A DNA stretch of 33,774 nucleotides, from the NCBI GenBank assembly GCA_031277105.1, contig JAISLW010000267.1, positions 1-33,774 on the forward strand, in the 5' to 3' direction. Of this stretch, positions 24,316 through 32,600 are shown in pieces. Each line of letters starts with the position of its first letter. Positions within the stretch are counted from its first letter, which is position 1. This DNA is from Planctomycetaceae bacterium. Lineage in GTDB: Bacteria > Planctomycetota > Planctomycetia > Pirellulales > Thermoguttaceae. A model generated the notes under the pieces. That model did no database searches. It was not told the origin of the DNA and worked only from the letters and a program-made list of their open reading frames with translations. A program made the translations under genes and the position numbers.

Positions 24316-25512
24316 TTATTTTATGAGATTATTTTTTATTTTTTCTGCCAAAGTGATTATTTGTAAATTTATAGTAGTATCGTTTTTTTTTGTATTTTCA
24401 ATTTTTTCGATTAGATGTCTTATTGTTGACGGGTCTCTGTTTCCGTAGAATTTTGCGATTTGTTTTAATGTTAATCCTGTTTCTTTTCTCGCTAGATAGA
24501 CTGCTAGCGCTCTTGCGGTTGCTACTGTTTTATTTCGCGATTCGCCTTTGAGATCGGCGATTTTGAACGAGAAATAAGCCGCAACAGTTTTCGCAACCCT
24601 CTCAATCGACGGCTTCATAACGGCGCCGCGATTTTTGATATATTGTTTAAAATAACAAGAATCAATTTTGACGTCGTCATCCATTGCCTTACACGCCATC
24701 CCCGCAATTACGCCGTAAATAGCCGGTAACGACAACAATAATTCCGTCGCCGCAAATAACGCCGCCGATTCAGAAACCGAAATCCTAAACGCCGATAACA
24801 ACATACCAATAAAATGACGCCGTACCACAAAACCAGGCAACATAACTTGAACCGCCGTACCGCTAATTATCCGCTCTAACAACGGCTGCGGAAACTTCGG
24901 CAAAACACGCGAAGTCAAAACAACCGGAACATCGCACGCTACCAAAAAATCAAGCGTATGTTGAAACTCTTCCAAAACAACCGGCTTGCCCTCAAATTGC
25001 TCAATATCATCAACCAACAACATCGTTACATCACGAAACCGTCGCCGAAAATCTTCCGTCGCCTTCAAATCTATCGCCTCCGTAAAAAATCGCGCAAAAT
25101 CAGAAGCCTTGATCAATACGTCCTTTTGCCGCTTGACCGCGCGCTTTCGCCGCTCGTCAAATATCCCTTGAAGCAGATGCGTTTTGCCCGTCCCGCTTGA
25201 ACCGTAAAAAAGCGCCGGCAAACGATCCCGCAATAATAAACCCTTCAACAACATATCAACTACACGCTCTACCGCATAATTTTCCTCGCCAACCAAAAAA
25301 CCGTCGTCTGATACATGCAAAAGAAAATTACCGCAACCAGATAATTTAGCCAACGGCTTATTCGACGACAATAAAGATTGCTCCGGCAACCGTTTTAAAT
25401 TAGACTTCGCTTGACCGTTATTCCGACTGCCCGCAACGCCGCCAACGCCGCCAGAAAACTCATACTCCAACGGCTTACCCGAAAACGGAATTATATGAAT
25501 TGAATCGTCCAT
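24316..25512 (-). CDS. dnaA: DnaA-type replication initiator (short N-terminus)
   Basis: AAA+ ATPase with a DnaA-type C-terminal DNA-binding domain; expected to bind the origin and start replication. It has 398 residues. The N-terminal 90 residues are Gly/Ser-rich and lack a clear DnaA domain I. Walker A is YGSSGTGKTH with Lys110, Walker B is LLVDDIEQF, sensor 1 is VVLTSR. Domain IV runs about 305-375 (LKGESRNKTVATARALAVYLARK, LTLKQIAKFYGNRDPSTIRH). The DnaA signature GGRDHTTVLHA is altered here to GNRDPSTIRHL: the His after Asp is Pro. Planctomycete DnaA proteins have a similarly reduced N-terminus, so it may be the main DnaA, but a paralogue is possible. No cluster of DnaA boxes (TTATCCACA) is seen in the window. 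Confidence 0.82.
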   Translation of the reverse strand: MDDSIHIIPFSGKPLEYEFSGGVGGVAGSRNNGQAKSNLKRLPEQSLLSSNKPLAKLSGCGNFLLHVSDDGFLVGEENYAVERVVDMLLKGLLLRDRLPALFYGSSGTGKTHLLQGIFDERRKRAVKRQKDVLIKASDFARFFTEAIDLKATEDFRRRFRDVTMLLVDDIEQFEGKPVVLEEFQHTLDFLVACDVPVVLTSRVLPKFPQPLLERIISGTAVQVMLPGFVVRRHFIGMLLSAFRISVSESAALFAATELLLSLPAIYGVIAGMACKAMDDDVKIDSCYFKQYIKNRGAVMKPSIERVAKTVAAYFSFKIADLKGESRNKTVATARALAVYLARKETGLTLKQIAKFYGNRDPSTIRHLIEKIENTKKNDTTINLQIITLAEKIKNNLIK

Positions 25513-25850
25513 CGTTTAAATTTCGGATTATAATATTTTCCAATAACCAAATTTATTTTGGATATTTTTGGGGACAAATGGGACAGGAGGGACGATTTTT
25601 TGTAACAAAAAATCATTGTCCGAAGGAACGCAGGCGTTTCGTCGGCATGCGGTTGTACTCAACCGCCGTTGTGCGAGGTTATATCTCAACAGATTTTTTG
25701 TTTACCTTGCGGCAAATTGCAGCCGAGACGGTTGCGATCTTCTCAATTTTTTGTAACAAAAAACTATTTCGCTAAATTCCTAATAAAAAAACTACACCCT
25801 ACACCCTAAAACCTAGCGATTAAATCTTTCTGAACGGTTACAAATATTTT
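25513..25850. repeat. D element with E module upstream of dnaA
   Basis: From about 25572: D interior (GGGACAAATGGGACAGGAGG, then TTTTTTGTAACAAAAAATC), an E module at 25619-25743, more D interior with CCCTACACCCTAAAACC, and the D terminus CTGAACGGTTAC ending at 25841, 9 bp from the next gene's stop. 25513-25571 holds the region upstream of dnaA; no promoter is assigned. Confidence 0.75.
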
Positions 25851-26603
25851 TTAATTTATTCCTTTCCATTTTTTAATTTCATTGATAACATGTTCCATTA
25901 CGCGTATTTGATCGTTGTCAATATGCTGGAAAAATTTTTGATATTTGTTGTTGTTATTTTGTTGATTGTTGTCAATAGCGGCGGCGCCGTTTGGATTGAC
26001 GTAACAACGAAATCTGAACAATTCGCCTTGATTACCCCATTTTTCAAGACAATAATAAGTCGCCCCAAGTTGCTGCAATTCGCGGACTATCTCCGAAAAA
26101 TCACGTTGCCCGCCCGTTAAAATATTATTACGATTAACATCCGCCGCCGTTGAATTTGAACTTGATTGAGTTGCCGGATTAGTCGCCAATGCCGTCATCG
26201 GCGTAAAATTAACCAAATCAGATTCTCGCGGCGAATGATTAAGCGGCGGCATTGTTGAATATTGATTAGACGAAGAACCGTTAAGATTATTCTGGTCAAA
26301 TTTAGAATCGGCGGACAACGAATTACTCCTCAATGGATCGGCATTCAACGGAATCGACGACGTCAACCAAACCGATTCTGGTTCTTTATTATTATTGAAA
26401 TTATTTTTGCTTTGTTGTTTTGTCGATGTTATTTGTTCGGCGGATTCGGGTATCGTTAAGTTATTGCGGGGAATTTGCGCAACAGAATTAGTTTTTTTAT
26501 TATTCTGAAAAATATCCTTTGGAATCATATTCCAAAATACCGCCATTAAAGGCAAAAAAATCAATACCGAAAGCAAAACGCCGCTTCTAATTATTTGAAA
26601 CAT
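25851..26603 (-). CDS. membrane-anchored protein of unknown function
   Basis: 250 residues. Residues 1-28 form an uncleaved signal anchor (MFQIIRSGVLLSVLIFLPLM). About 30-160 is an Asn/Ser-rich, low-complexity linker. The folded part is the last 85 residues: FSEIVRELQQLGATYYCLEK, then WGNQGELFRFRCYVNPNG, an Asn/Gln stretch, and YQKFFQHIDNDQIRVMEHVI. The C-terminal pattern (LGA.YY.LE.WG..G..FRF.C ... DPi.AM..V...I..W) resembles one I recall from planctomycete proteins of unknown function. It should face the periplasm. The CDS ends 9 bp from a D terminus. Confidence 0.8.
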   Translation of the reverse strand: MFQIIRSGVLLSVLIFLPLMAVFWNMIPKDIFQNNKKTNSVAQIPRNNLTIPESAEQITSTKQQSKNNFNNNKEPESVWLTSSIPLNADPLRSNSLSADSKFDQNNLNGSSSNQYSTMPPLNHSPRESDLVNFTPMTALATNPATQSSSNSTAADVNRNNILTGGQRDFSEIVRELQQLGATYYCLEKWGNQGELFRFRCYVNPNGAAAIDNNQQNNNNKYQKFFQHIDNDQIRVMEHVINEIKKWKGIN

Positions 26604-26635
26604 TTATGAAGGATGGAGTAAATGATAGTTTTTTT

Positions 26636-26902
26636 TGTAACCGTTCACGGAAATTTGTTTATTAAATTACGTTTTGGTAATTTTTGATGGACAAGTGGGA
26701 CATGAGCGACAAGTGAGACAAATTTTTTAAACAAAAAACTGTTCTCTATCCCTTAATCCTAACCTCTATACTGCTCGTACTTGAAATTCAGCGATTTAAA
26801 AGCCTCAAAGCCTGCCGTCCGAAAGCTAGGCAGGCGAAGGTAAACGCAAACTCAAGTACGAATAGTTTAAAACCTAGCGTTTAAAATTTTCGTGAACGGT
26901 TG
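26636..26902 (+). repeat. complete D element with nested A
   Basis: Shows the full D structure best: left terminus GTAACCGTTCACGGAAATTT (26637-26656), interior with GGGACA-type repeats, A inserted at 26767-26870, right arm ending TTTTCGTGAACGGTT about 8 bp from the GH57 stop codon. It fills the whole gap between the GH57 gene and the 25851-26603 gene. Confidence 0.85.
26767..26870 (-). repeat. A element
   Basis: Full-length copy, TATACTGCTCGTACTTGAAA to CTCAAGTACGAATAGTTTAA, inside D. Confidence 0.9.
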
Positions 26903-26910
26903 TCAGTTTT

Positions 26911-29127
26911 TTATACTAATGTTTTATTTGTGTCTTCTTGTATAAGTATTTCGGCGGCGTTTTTTAGGAATTCGTGTGCTTCTTTTTCGCGTTGTGTTGC
27001 GATGTTTGCGTCGATATTTAGGGTCATTTCGGTTTCCCATATTCCTGTTTCGTCTGGAATGATTCTCCAATGCGGTTGCAAGGCGACTGATTGGTGTACT
27101 AATTCGAATCCGGCTTCTGATTGGCTTACGGTTTCTATTGGGAAAGCGTAAAAATCGGTCGGTTTATTTACACTCAACACGACGTCTATTCCAAGCCAGT
27201 CGTCATACAATCCGATTTCTTTCCAACCGCTAACGTCCAGATTTGAGCTTAAATTTCCGATTTTATTTCCGGCGTTTACGCTGTTTCCGTTGTGAAAAAA
27301 TCTATTGTCTATGCCGCCTGGCATTCCGGCAAAATTCATCTCAACCGCAAAAAGTATCCGGTAATCTTTAGGCAAATTACTAAGCCTATACGCAATCTCA
27401 ACAACGTTGCTGCCCGAACTCAACGTTATTGCTTTATCGACTCGTATCAGCGCTCCGTAAGCGTATGCTTCGCGCGAGAGCAAAACTTGCATTCGTCCTG
27501 TTTTTTTACGTATAACTGCGTCGTATTCTTCTTGTACGAAATTTCCGTGTTGTCCGACGCGCGAATGCGAAACGGCGTCTAAATCGGTATCGTAATCATA
27601 AAATAGATCGATTAAACTTTTGCGCGGATACCAGTCGTATTGTAATCTTCGCGTTAAACCTTCTTGTTTAAAAATTATTCTTTGACCTGCGTTATCACCT
27701 CCGTTGAAGTTGTGGCGTTGCGTAATTTTTTGGTGGTATGCTTCGGGGCGGCGCGTAATTGTTGCGAGTAAGTTATGGGCGATAGATTTTATGTCAAATT
27801 CATACATCATACCTCCGAGATGCGGCGCTATGAATAAATTCATTTTATCATTCGTTAATCGCACTTCGTTTTTGCCGTCAAAATTGAAATCTGCGGTTTG
27901 TGATTCGACCCATTCGCCGGAGCGGTCTGTCGCTTTATCGATTAAATTGTCGGACTTAATTAGTTCCGAGTAAACTGTATTTCGCAAGTGAGGCAAATAG
28001 ATACCGCCAAATGCGCCGTGCCAATAACCGCAATTACATTGACTCCGGTAAAGCGATTCTTTTGCCAAATCTATATCGGCGCCGTTCCATCCTTCTTCTA
28101 TTGACTTCCGCAAGCGGGCGCTAACGCTCATCATGCGGCAATACATTTCGTCGGATTCAGGATACCGGACTTTGAAATTACGCCAGAAGCCGCCGCCTAA
28201 AAATTGGCGTATTACTTGCCATCGCTCGTCGTGTTCCATGTCGTTTTGCAACTGTTCTAATTCAATTTGTTGTTCCGGTTTTAGCGACCATTCTGTCATT
28301 TCGCGGTAACTGCCGTCGTGAATATATATCTTGCCAAGCGGCGGTATAGCGTCTATTACTTCTGTAGGCGTCGTCGTAATTATCCAATCGCTGTTTTCAG
28401 AAAGAGCGTCGAAAAATTTGTAAAGCCATTTATCTTCGTAAACATGACGATACGTTTGAGGCCAACTACCAAATTTCTCGCCGTCGTCGCCATGCACAAC
28501 TACAGGAAACTGATCCTTCTCCGACGCTTCGGCAAGATAAGAAATCACGTCTTCTATTCGCCCAAACGGAATCAAATAACGAAGCCGCTCGCTGCCAGGA
28601 AAAACGTTTATCGTCTTGCCGTCGTCTTCGGTCAGATAATGCCGCGACAATGCGTTGTCTTTAATGCCGGCATATTTCAAATGGGTATCGTCAAGTATCG
28701 TATAACGCATCCCCGCATCGACAAGATCACGCACATAACTTTGCTCCCAAACGCGTTCAGGTATCCAAAGACCGGCAATTTGCGCGCCTAAACGCTTCTT
28801 CAACCAATCAGTGTACATCTCTATTTGACCAATCCGGTCGCGAGAAGGCAACATCGAAAGTATAGGCTCAAAAAACGGACCGCCAATAATCTCTACACGA
28901 CGCTCGCGAACCAACGCCGAAAGCCGATCAAGATATTCAGGATGCGATTCCACAAGCCACTCAATAAGCGAACCGCTAGTGTGTAAGGCAAGTTTAAGCT
29001 TCGGAAAACTCTCGAATAACTCAATAAACGGCAAATAACTTTCTTGATAAGTCTGCTCAATTACATGCCCAAAATTTCCAACAGGCTGGTGATTGTGAAT
29101 CGCAAAAATAAACCGAATTGGTCTCAT
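26911..29127 (-). CDS. GH57 4-alpha-glucanotransferase / alpha-amylase
   Basis: Glycoside hydrolase family 57 enzyme acting on alpha-1,4-glucans (glycogen or maltodextrins), probably in the cytoplasm because no signal peptide is present. It has 738 residues. The (beta/alpha)7 barrel starts at FIFAIHNHQPVGNFGHV. The nucleophile is E124 in GLWIPERVWE and the acid/base D214 in VHGDDGEKFGSWP; the Thermococcus litoralis enzyme has E123 and D214. A DUF1925-like helical part follows (about 300-385, YRSQCNCGYWHGAFGGIYLP), then a DUF1926-like beta-sandwich (about 420-720, MMYEFDIKSIAHNLLATITRRPEAY). This full three-part layout favours the 4-alpha-glucanotransferase, though amylase activity is also known in the group. 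It stands alone; a tandem repeat lies upstream of its start. Confidence 0.95.
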   Translation of the reverse strand: MRPIRFIFAIHNHQPVGNFGHVIEQTYQESYLPFIELFESFPKLKLALHTSGSLIEWLVESHPEYLDRLSALVRERRVEIIGGPFFEPILSMLPSRDRIGQIEMYTDWLKKRLGAQIAGLWIPERVWEQSYVRDLVDAGMRYTILDDTHLKYAGIKDNALSRHYLTEDDGKTINVFPGSERLRYLIPFGRIEDVISYLAEASEKDQFPVVVHGDDGEKFGSWPQTYRHVYEDKWLYKFFDALSENSDWIITTTPTEVIDAIPPLGKIYIHDGSYREMTEWSLKPEQQIELEQLQNDMEHDERWQVIRQFLGGGFWRNFKVRYPESDEMYCRMMSVSARLRKSIEEGWNGADIDLAKESLYRSQCNCGYWHGAFGGIYLPHLRNTVYSELIKSDNLIDKATDRSGEWVESQTADFNFDGKNEVRLTNDKMNLFIAPHLGGMMYEFDIKSIAHNLLATITRRPEAYHQKITQRHNFNGGDNAGQRIIFKQEGLTRRLQYDWYPRKSLIDLFYDYDTDLDAVSHSRVGQHGNFVQEEYDAVIRKKTGRMQVLLSREAYAYGALIRVDKAITLSSGSNVVEIAYRLSNLPKDYRILFAVEMNFAGMPGGIDNRFFHNGNSVNAGNKIGNLSSNLDVSGWKEIGLYDDWLGIDVVLSVNKPTDFYAFPIETVSQSEAGFELVHQSVALQPHWRIIPDETGIWETEMTLNIDANIATQREKEAHEFLKNAAEILIQEDTNKTLV

Positions 29128-29187
29128 GTTTTTTTTATTTTTTTGTCAAGGGGTTTTGAAAAATATTGTAGCGTTTATTTCACAGCG

Positions 29188-29248
29188 CAACTTTTATCGT
29201 ACAAATTTTATCGCGCAATTTTTATCGCGCAATTTTTTATCGCGCAAA
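29188..29248. repeat. 13-14 bp tandem repeat upstream of the GH57 gene
   Basis: Four tandem units of TTTTATCGCGCAA (first one diverged to TTTATCGTACAAA), with a partial GCGCAAC before them at about 29184. It starts 61 bp upstream of the GH57 start codon, a suitable place for operator or iteron-like binding, but could also be plain slippage DNA. Confidence 0.7.
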
Positions 29249-29968
29249 TTATCATGTTGCGCTTTATTACACAATTTATCTCACTACAACTTATCATCGA
29301 TCCGTCATGCAATGACGGCGATAATTTTACGCAATTTTTATAACTATGGAAGTTGCCAATGATAAATAACTGTTCACGAAATTCAAGGAATTAGGAATTT
29401 ATAGGAAGAGTTTTTTTGTTACAAAAAAATTATCCCTCCTGTTCAGCCAGTCCCTCAAAAATCACAAAACGTTTTTGATTTGACTCTAATTATACAGTTC
29501 GTACTTGAATTTCAGCGATTATACAGCTAGTAATTGAATTTCATCGATTTATACAATTCGTACTTGAAATTCATTGATTTAAAAGCGTCAAAGCCTGCCG
29601 TCCGAAAGCTAAAGCTAGGCAGGCGAAAGTAAACGAAAACTCAAGTGTGAACAGTTTAAAAACTTTCTCTCTGTGTTCTCTGTGGTTAATAAAAATAAAT
29701 TTATGGTTTTAGAGATTCTCAATTGAAAAAAATTTGAAAAATACTCGTTTCAACCAAAATCGTCTTTGTAAATCGGCTGAATTTGTCAATTACATCAATT
29801 TTAACGGCAAATAATTTTACAGAATTTGTCCATTTAGAAAAAATAGGTTAAAAAAAGAAAATAGAAAAGAAACACATCCGTCTCGACTGCCTGAGGTCGG
29901 AACGACCATTTTGTCTTTCACTAGAAAAAGTTGACTCTCAACCGAGTTAAATATGGAATTAAGAACTA
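29249..29968. repeat. repeat debris: D, stacked A, half F
   Basis: A D-related stretch lies at 29368-29475 (CTGTTCACGAAATTC ... ATCCCTCCTGTTCAGCCAGTCC). Stacked A ends occupy 29491-29549, with a complete A at 29550-29660 and half an F element at about 29665-29718 (CTGTGGTTAATAAAAATAAA). 29719-29968 shows nothing convincing beyond a GGTCGGAACGACC hairpin. No gene is seen. Confidence 0.6.
29491..29660 (-). repeat. A element preceded by two stacked A termini
   Basis: Three A ends in a row, each beginning at a TA: TATACAGTTCGTACTTGAAT, TATACAGCTAGTAATTGAAT and TATACAATTCGTACTTGAAA. Only the third continues into a full element. It carries a 6-bp duplication in the core (AAAGCTAAAGCTAGG). Confidence 0.85.
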
Positions 29969-30461
29969 ATATACTTTTTGCATTTTAGATTGCGGTTTTT
30001 AAAAAATACTTTCAGCTATTGAGTATCGAATTTTTGATCAATAAATTACGTTGTATTTCGTCCCTTTTTGGGGAGCGCCTAACAGCCCGCCGCAACACGG
30101 CTTTAAACTGCTTTTACTTGACTTTACGTTTACCGCCGCCTGCCTAACTATCGGACGGCAGGCTTTGACGCTTTTACATCAACAATGAATTTTAAGTACG
30201 ATACGTATATCAATAACACGCTCTGAAATAGCAATGCAAAACAAAGTTTTTTTCGTTATAAATAAAGATCATTTGATTAAATTTATAAGTAATTAGATCC
30301 GTCATTCCATTGTCATTTCAGGACGCTCGTTATTTGATAATTGAGAACCTGCCATGTTGCGGCGGTCTGTTACGCATTGTCCTTATTAGGGCGAAATATA
30401 ATCACAATTAACGTTACAAAAAATCAAATTAAAAAACGCATTTTAATGTGTAAATAGTATA
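29969..30461. repeat. large C element with nested A
   Basis: Left end TATACTTTTTGCATTTTAGA, right end ATTTTAATGTGTAAATAGTA, forming long imperfect inverted arms: the left arm also contains AACAGCCCGCCGCAACACGG, matched by ATGTTGCGGCGGTCTGTTAC on the right, and GTCCC/AGGGC pieces. A at 30103-30209 is inserted in the middle. Without it the element is about 385 bp. No ORF inside. The right end cuts into the following reading frame. Confidence 0.7.
30103..30209 (+). repeat. A element in C
   Basis: Diverged full-length A (AAACTGCTTTTACTTGACTT to TTTTAAGTACGATACGTATA). Confidence 0.8.
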
Positions 30462-30782
30462 AACGGCAGCGAAGTCGATAAGAATAACGTCGAAGTCGCA
30501 ACGCTAGGCGGTCAATGGCGCCACGCTACAAGTTTTAACTCATGGATGAAAAAAGGAAATACCGAATACGCCTACTGGACAAACTCGCACGGCAAACGCT
30601 ATAATAAGTCAACCTTCGGCGAACCTTTCGACGGATGCTGGTTTGACGGTAAATTATTAGAGGCGTTTTTGAAAACCTCCTTTAATTACGGCAAACCTTA
30701 CGTCGTTTTGCCGGAGAGCGTATGGCGCGAGAGCAAAGGAATAACGTATGATTGGGCGATACCGTTTCCTGAAGGATTTTAA
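30462..30782 (+). pseudogene. 5'-truncated gene, unknown product
   Basis: An open frame reads from the end of element C without an early start: NGSEVDKNNVEVATLGGQWR, then HATSFNSWMKKGNTEYAYWT and on to DWAIPFPEGF, 106 codons in all. The first ATG (30546) falls inside this continuous protein-like sequence, so the original start was lost at the C boundary. Aromatic- and Gly-rich, soluble-looking, with no family I recognise. The stop TAA overlaps the ATG of the next frame, typical of an operon. It may come from a phage or other mobile element, given its neighbours; this is inferred. Confidence 0.65.
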
Positions 30783-30832
30783 TGGAATATAAATTTGACG
30801 GACTAAAACCGACAAATTACAAGGAGGTTAAA

Positions 30833-31156
30833 ATGACGGAAATTATCACGAATATCGGTTTCGCAAAAGTATTAGAACTAGGCGGCATGTTTACGCTCGC
30901 TTTTATAATTTGTATAGTTTTCTACAAATTAGGATTAAAACAAATCGCCGCAAGCGACCGCAGAACAGTCCAACTAATGGACTACATAAGCAAATCCGCA
31001 GACGACCATAAATCAGTCGTAAACCGAATAGCGCAATCATTCGAAAAAGCGCTCGATAAATGGGACAGGGACGTTGTCGAAATCAAAGACGCGATAAAAG
31101 AAACATCGCAAAACACAATCAAAACACATGAAAAAAATTATCACGACGATAATTAG
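30833..31156 (+). CDS. small one-TM coiled-coil protein (holin-like layout)
   Basis: 107 residues. The start at 30833 is chosen because a strong AAGGAGG (30821-30827) precedes it by 5 bases; an in-frame ATG at 30782 has none. Residues about 15-35 form a transmembrane segment (LGGMFTLAFIICIVFYKLGL), followed by a long charged helix (RRTVQLMDYISKSADDHKSV, ALDKWDRDVVEIKDAIKETS). A short membrane helix with a charged coiled-coil tail resembles some phage holins and phage-associated membrane proteins, but no family is certain. It overlaps the next gene by 29 bases and so is probably translated together with it. Confidence 0.75.
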   Translation: MTEIITNIGFAKVLELGGMFTLAFIICIVFYKLGLKQIAASDRRTVQLMDYISKSADDHKSVVNRIAQSFEKALDKWDRDVVEIKDAIKETSQNTIKTHEKNYHDDN

Positions 31157-32327
31157 TTTCGCAATACTAATCAATTTGACAAGTATCGCGAAAGGGCAGC
31201 CCGATTGGAGCGAATTATTATTACGGCAAGCAGAAAAAGAAGCAGAAATAATCATAAATTGGGAAACAGATCTGATAAAATGCCAAAAAAGAGCGCAAGA
31301 CAATATGCGGCGGCTTTATTACAATGGAACACTTACAAAGACTTATAGAGTTGAACGGGTAATAGACGGGGATACAATTGTTATTGGGGGCGAAAACGGG
31401 CTAGAAACTGTAAGACTTTTAGGCATTGATTGTCCTGAATTAGGCAAGGATAATAAATCAAATGAACCTTACGCGGTTGCGGCAAAAGAATTAGTTGAGA
31501 AAATACTCGCATTTCGCAAAAATAAAGTTACATTGATGCTTTATAATTACCGTCAAGACAGATACGGACGCACCGTTGCTATTGTTTTTGCTGGAGGTTA
31601 CGACATACAAAAAATACTTTCAAACGAATATACAGATACAGACGTGCTAAATTTAATGTTGCTACTTAACGGAATGGCAAAATATAAACCTGGATATAAT
31701 TTTTCAAAATTCCTAAAAGATAGAATGGACGCGTTTCAATCTATCGCAATGATGAAAAGGCTAGGTATATGGAGTAATGTAACATTACAACCGACCGCAG
31801 AAAGTATTCAAGTTATGCAAAACAATACTGTCACGCATCATGAAATTCGTAATGAATACCGTAATTTATTATTAACGGCATGCCGTAAATTTGATAAAAA
31901 TATTACTTACGTAACAGACGAACAAGTCGAAGCGTATAAGGAAATAAAAAAATCAATTAACAACAATGAGCCTATTTTTAACGCCAAAATTAAAAAATTT
32001 AAAGATAAACTAATTGAGGATAATCGCAAAACAAATTTTTATTATAGATTGAGCGATCCTGACGATCTTATTCCACCAAATGATTACGTAATAAATGATA
32101 CCGAAACACAAGACAAAGATAAAGAACTATTTGATTTCTATGTTGATTATCGCAAAAACCTCAAAAACAATTTAAAGCATCCAGAAGGTTTATCCAAAAA
32201 AACACTCGAAGGAATACAAGATGAAGTAAGAGACACTGAAAAAATTATCAAAGAAATGAAAATCCGATGGCTCTATGAGGAACAAGACGAACCTAAAGCA
32301 ATTCCAATTGCGAATGGGCGTCTCTAA
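31128..32327 (+). CDS. exported SNase-type nuclease with C-terminal extension
   Basis: 399 residues. The signal peptide is MKKIITTIISFAILINLTS..AKG. The staphylococcal-nuclease fold lies at about 70-225: YRVERVIDGDTIVI (Ca-binding Asp), VRLLGIDCPELG (catalytic Arg, then Asp and Glu), PYAVAAKELVE and RQDRYGRTVAIVF (second catalytic Arg). All known SNase active-site residues are there, so it probably cuts DNA and RNA outside the cytoplasm. About 230-399 is a charged helical extension without a known domain. The last three residues (GRL) and the stop codon come from a B element terminus, so the original C-terminus may have been longer. It is the last gene of the accessory cluster. Confidence 0.88.
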   Translation: MKKIITTIISFAILINLTSIAKGQPDWSELLLRQAEKEAEIIINWETDLIKCQKRAQDNMRRLYYNGTLTKTYRVERVIDGDTIVIGGENGLETVRLLGIDCPELGKDNKSNEPYAVAAKELVEKILAFRKNKVTLMLYNYRQDRYGRTVAIVFAGGYDIQKILSNEYTDTDVLNLMLLLNGMAKYKPGYNFSKFLKDRMDAFQSIAMMKRLGIWSNVTLQPTAESIQVMQNNTVTHHEIRNEYRNLLLTACRKFDKNITYVTDEQVEAYKEIKKSINNNEPIFNAKIKKFKDKLIEDNRKTNFYYRLSDPDDLIPPNDYVINDTETQDKDKELFDFYVDYRKNLKNNLKHPEGLSKKTLEGIQDEVRDTEKIIKEMKIRWLYEEQDEPKAIPIANGRL

Positions 32328-32335
32328 AAATTATT
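32316..32335 (+). repeat. solo B terminus at the SNase stop codon
   Basis: GGGCGTCTCTAAAAATTATT. The CTC TAA inside it gives the last codon and the stop of the nuclease gene. No other B sequence follows. Confidence 0.75.
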
Positions 32336-32600
32336 ATATTTTGGTGTTGTTTTTTGGATTTTTATTTTTTGTTATAATAAATTTGTTTTTACTATTATTT
32401 GTGTTCTTTGCTGGTACTATTTAATTTTATGCTGGTATTAGAACTTTTCAATTTCCATTTAACCATTCCTAACCCTTAGGATAATTTAATCACGAAGGCA
32501 CAATTTTCTTTTTTTGACATGAAAAATCAATTTGAGAAGTTACGAGAGATTAACGATTTTCTGTTTCGTCTTAATGAAATATGATCAATTGGGATATTTT
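32336..32600. other. AT-rich stretch, no supported gene
   Basis: Nothing recognisable except a 21-codon frame at 32519-32584 (MKNQFEKLREINDFLFRLNE) without a ribosome site, possibly a gene remnant. Confidence 0.35.

Noticed and set aside
25513-25850. Region upstream of dnaA as replication origin
   Set aside because: No DnaA-box cluster of the TTATCCACA type is visible; the gap is a D/E repeat. Strand use of genes does not switch here.
29044-29362. Plus-strand frames over the GH57 start and the tandem repeat
   Set aside because: They are shadow frames through the tandem repeat with Phe/Ile/Leu-rich low complexity.
29880-29950. Possible small structured RNA (GGTCGGAACGACC hairpin)
   Set aside because: Only one short hairpin and no tRNA or known RNA features; probably decayed repeat sequence.
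30782-30832. Earlier ATG for the small TM protein
   Set aside because: The ATG at 30833 has an AAGGAGG at ideal distance, and the extra 17 residues contain that ribosome site.
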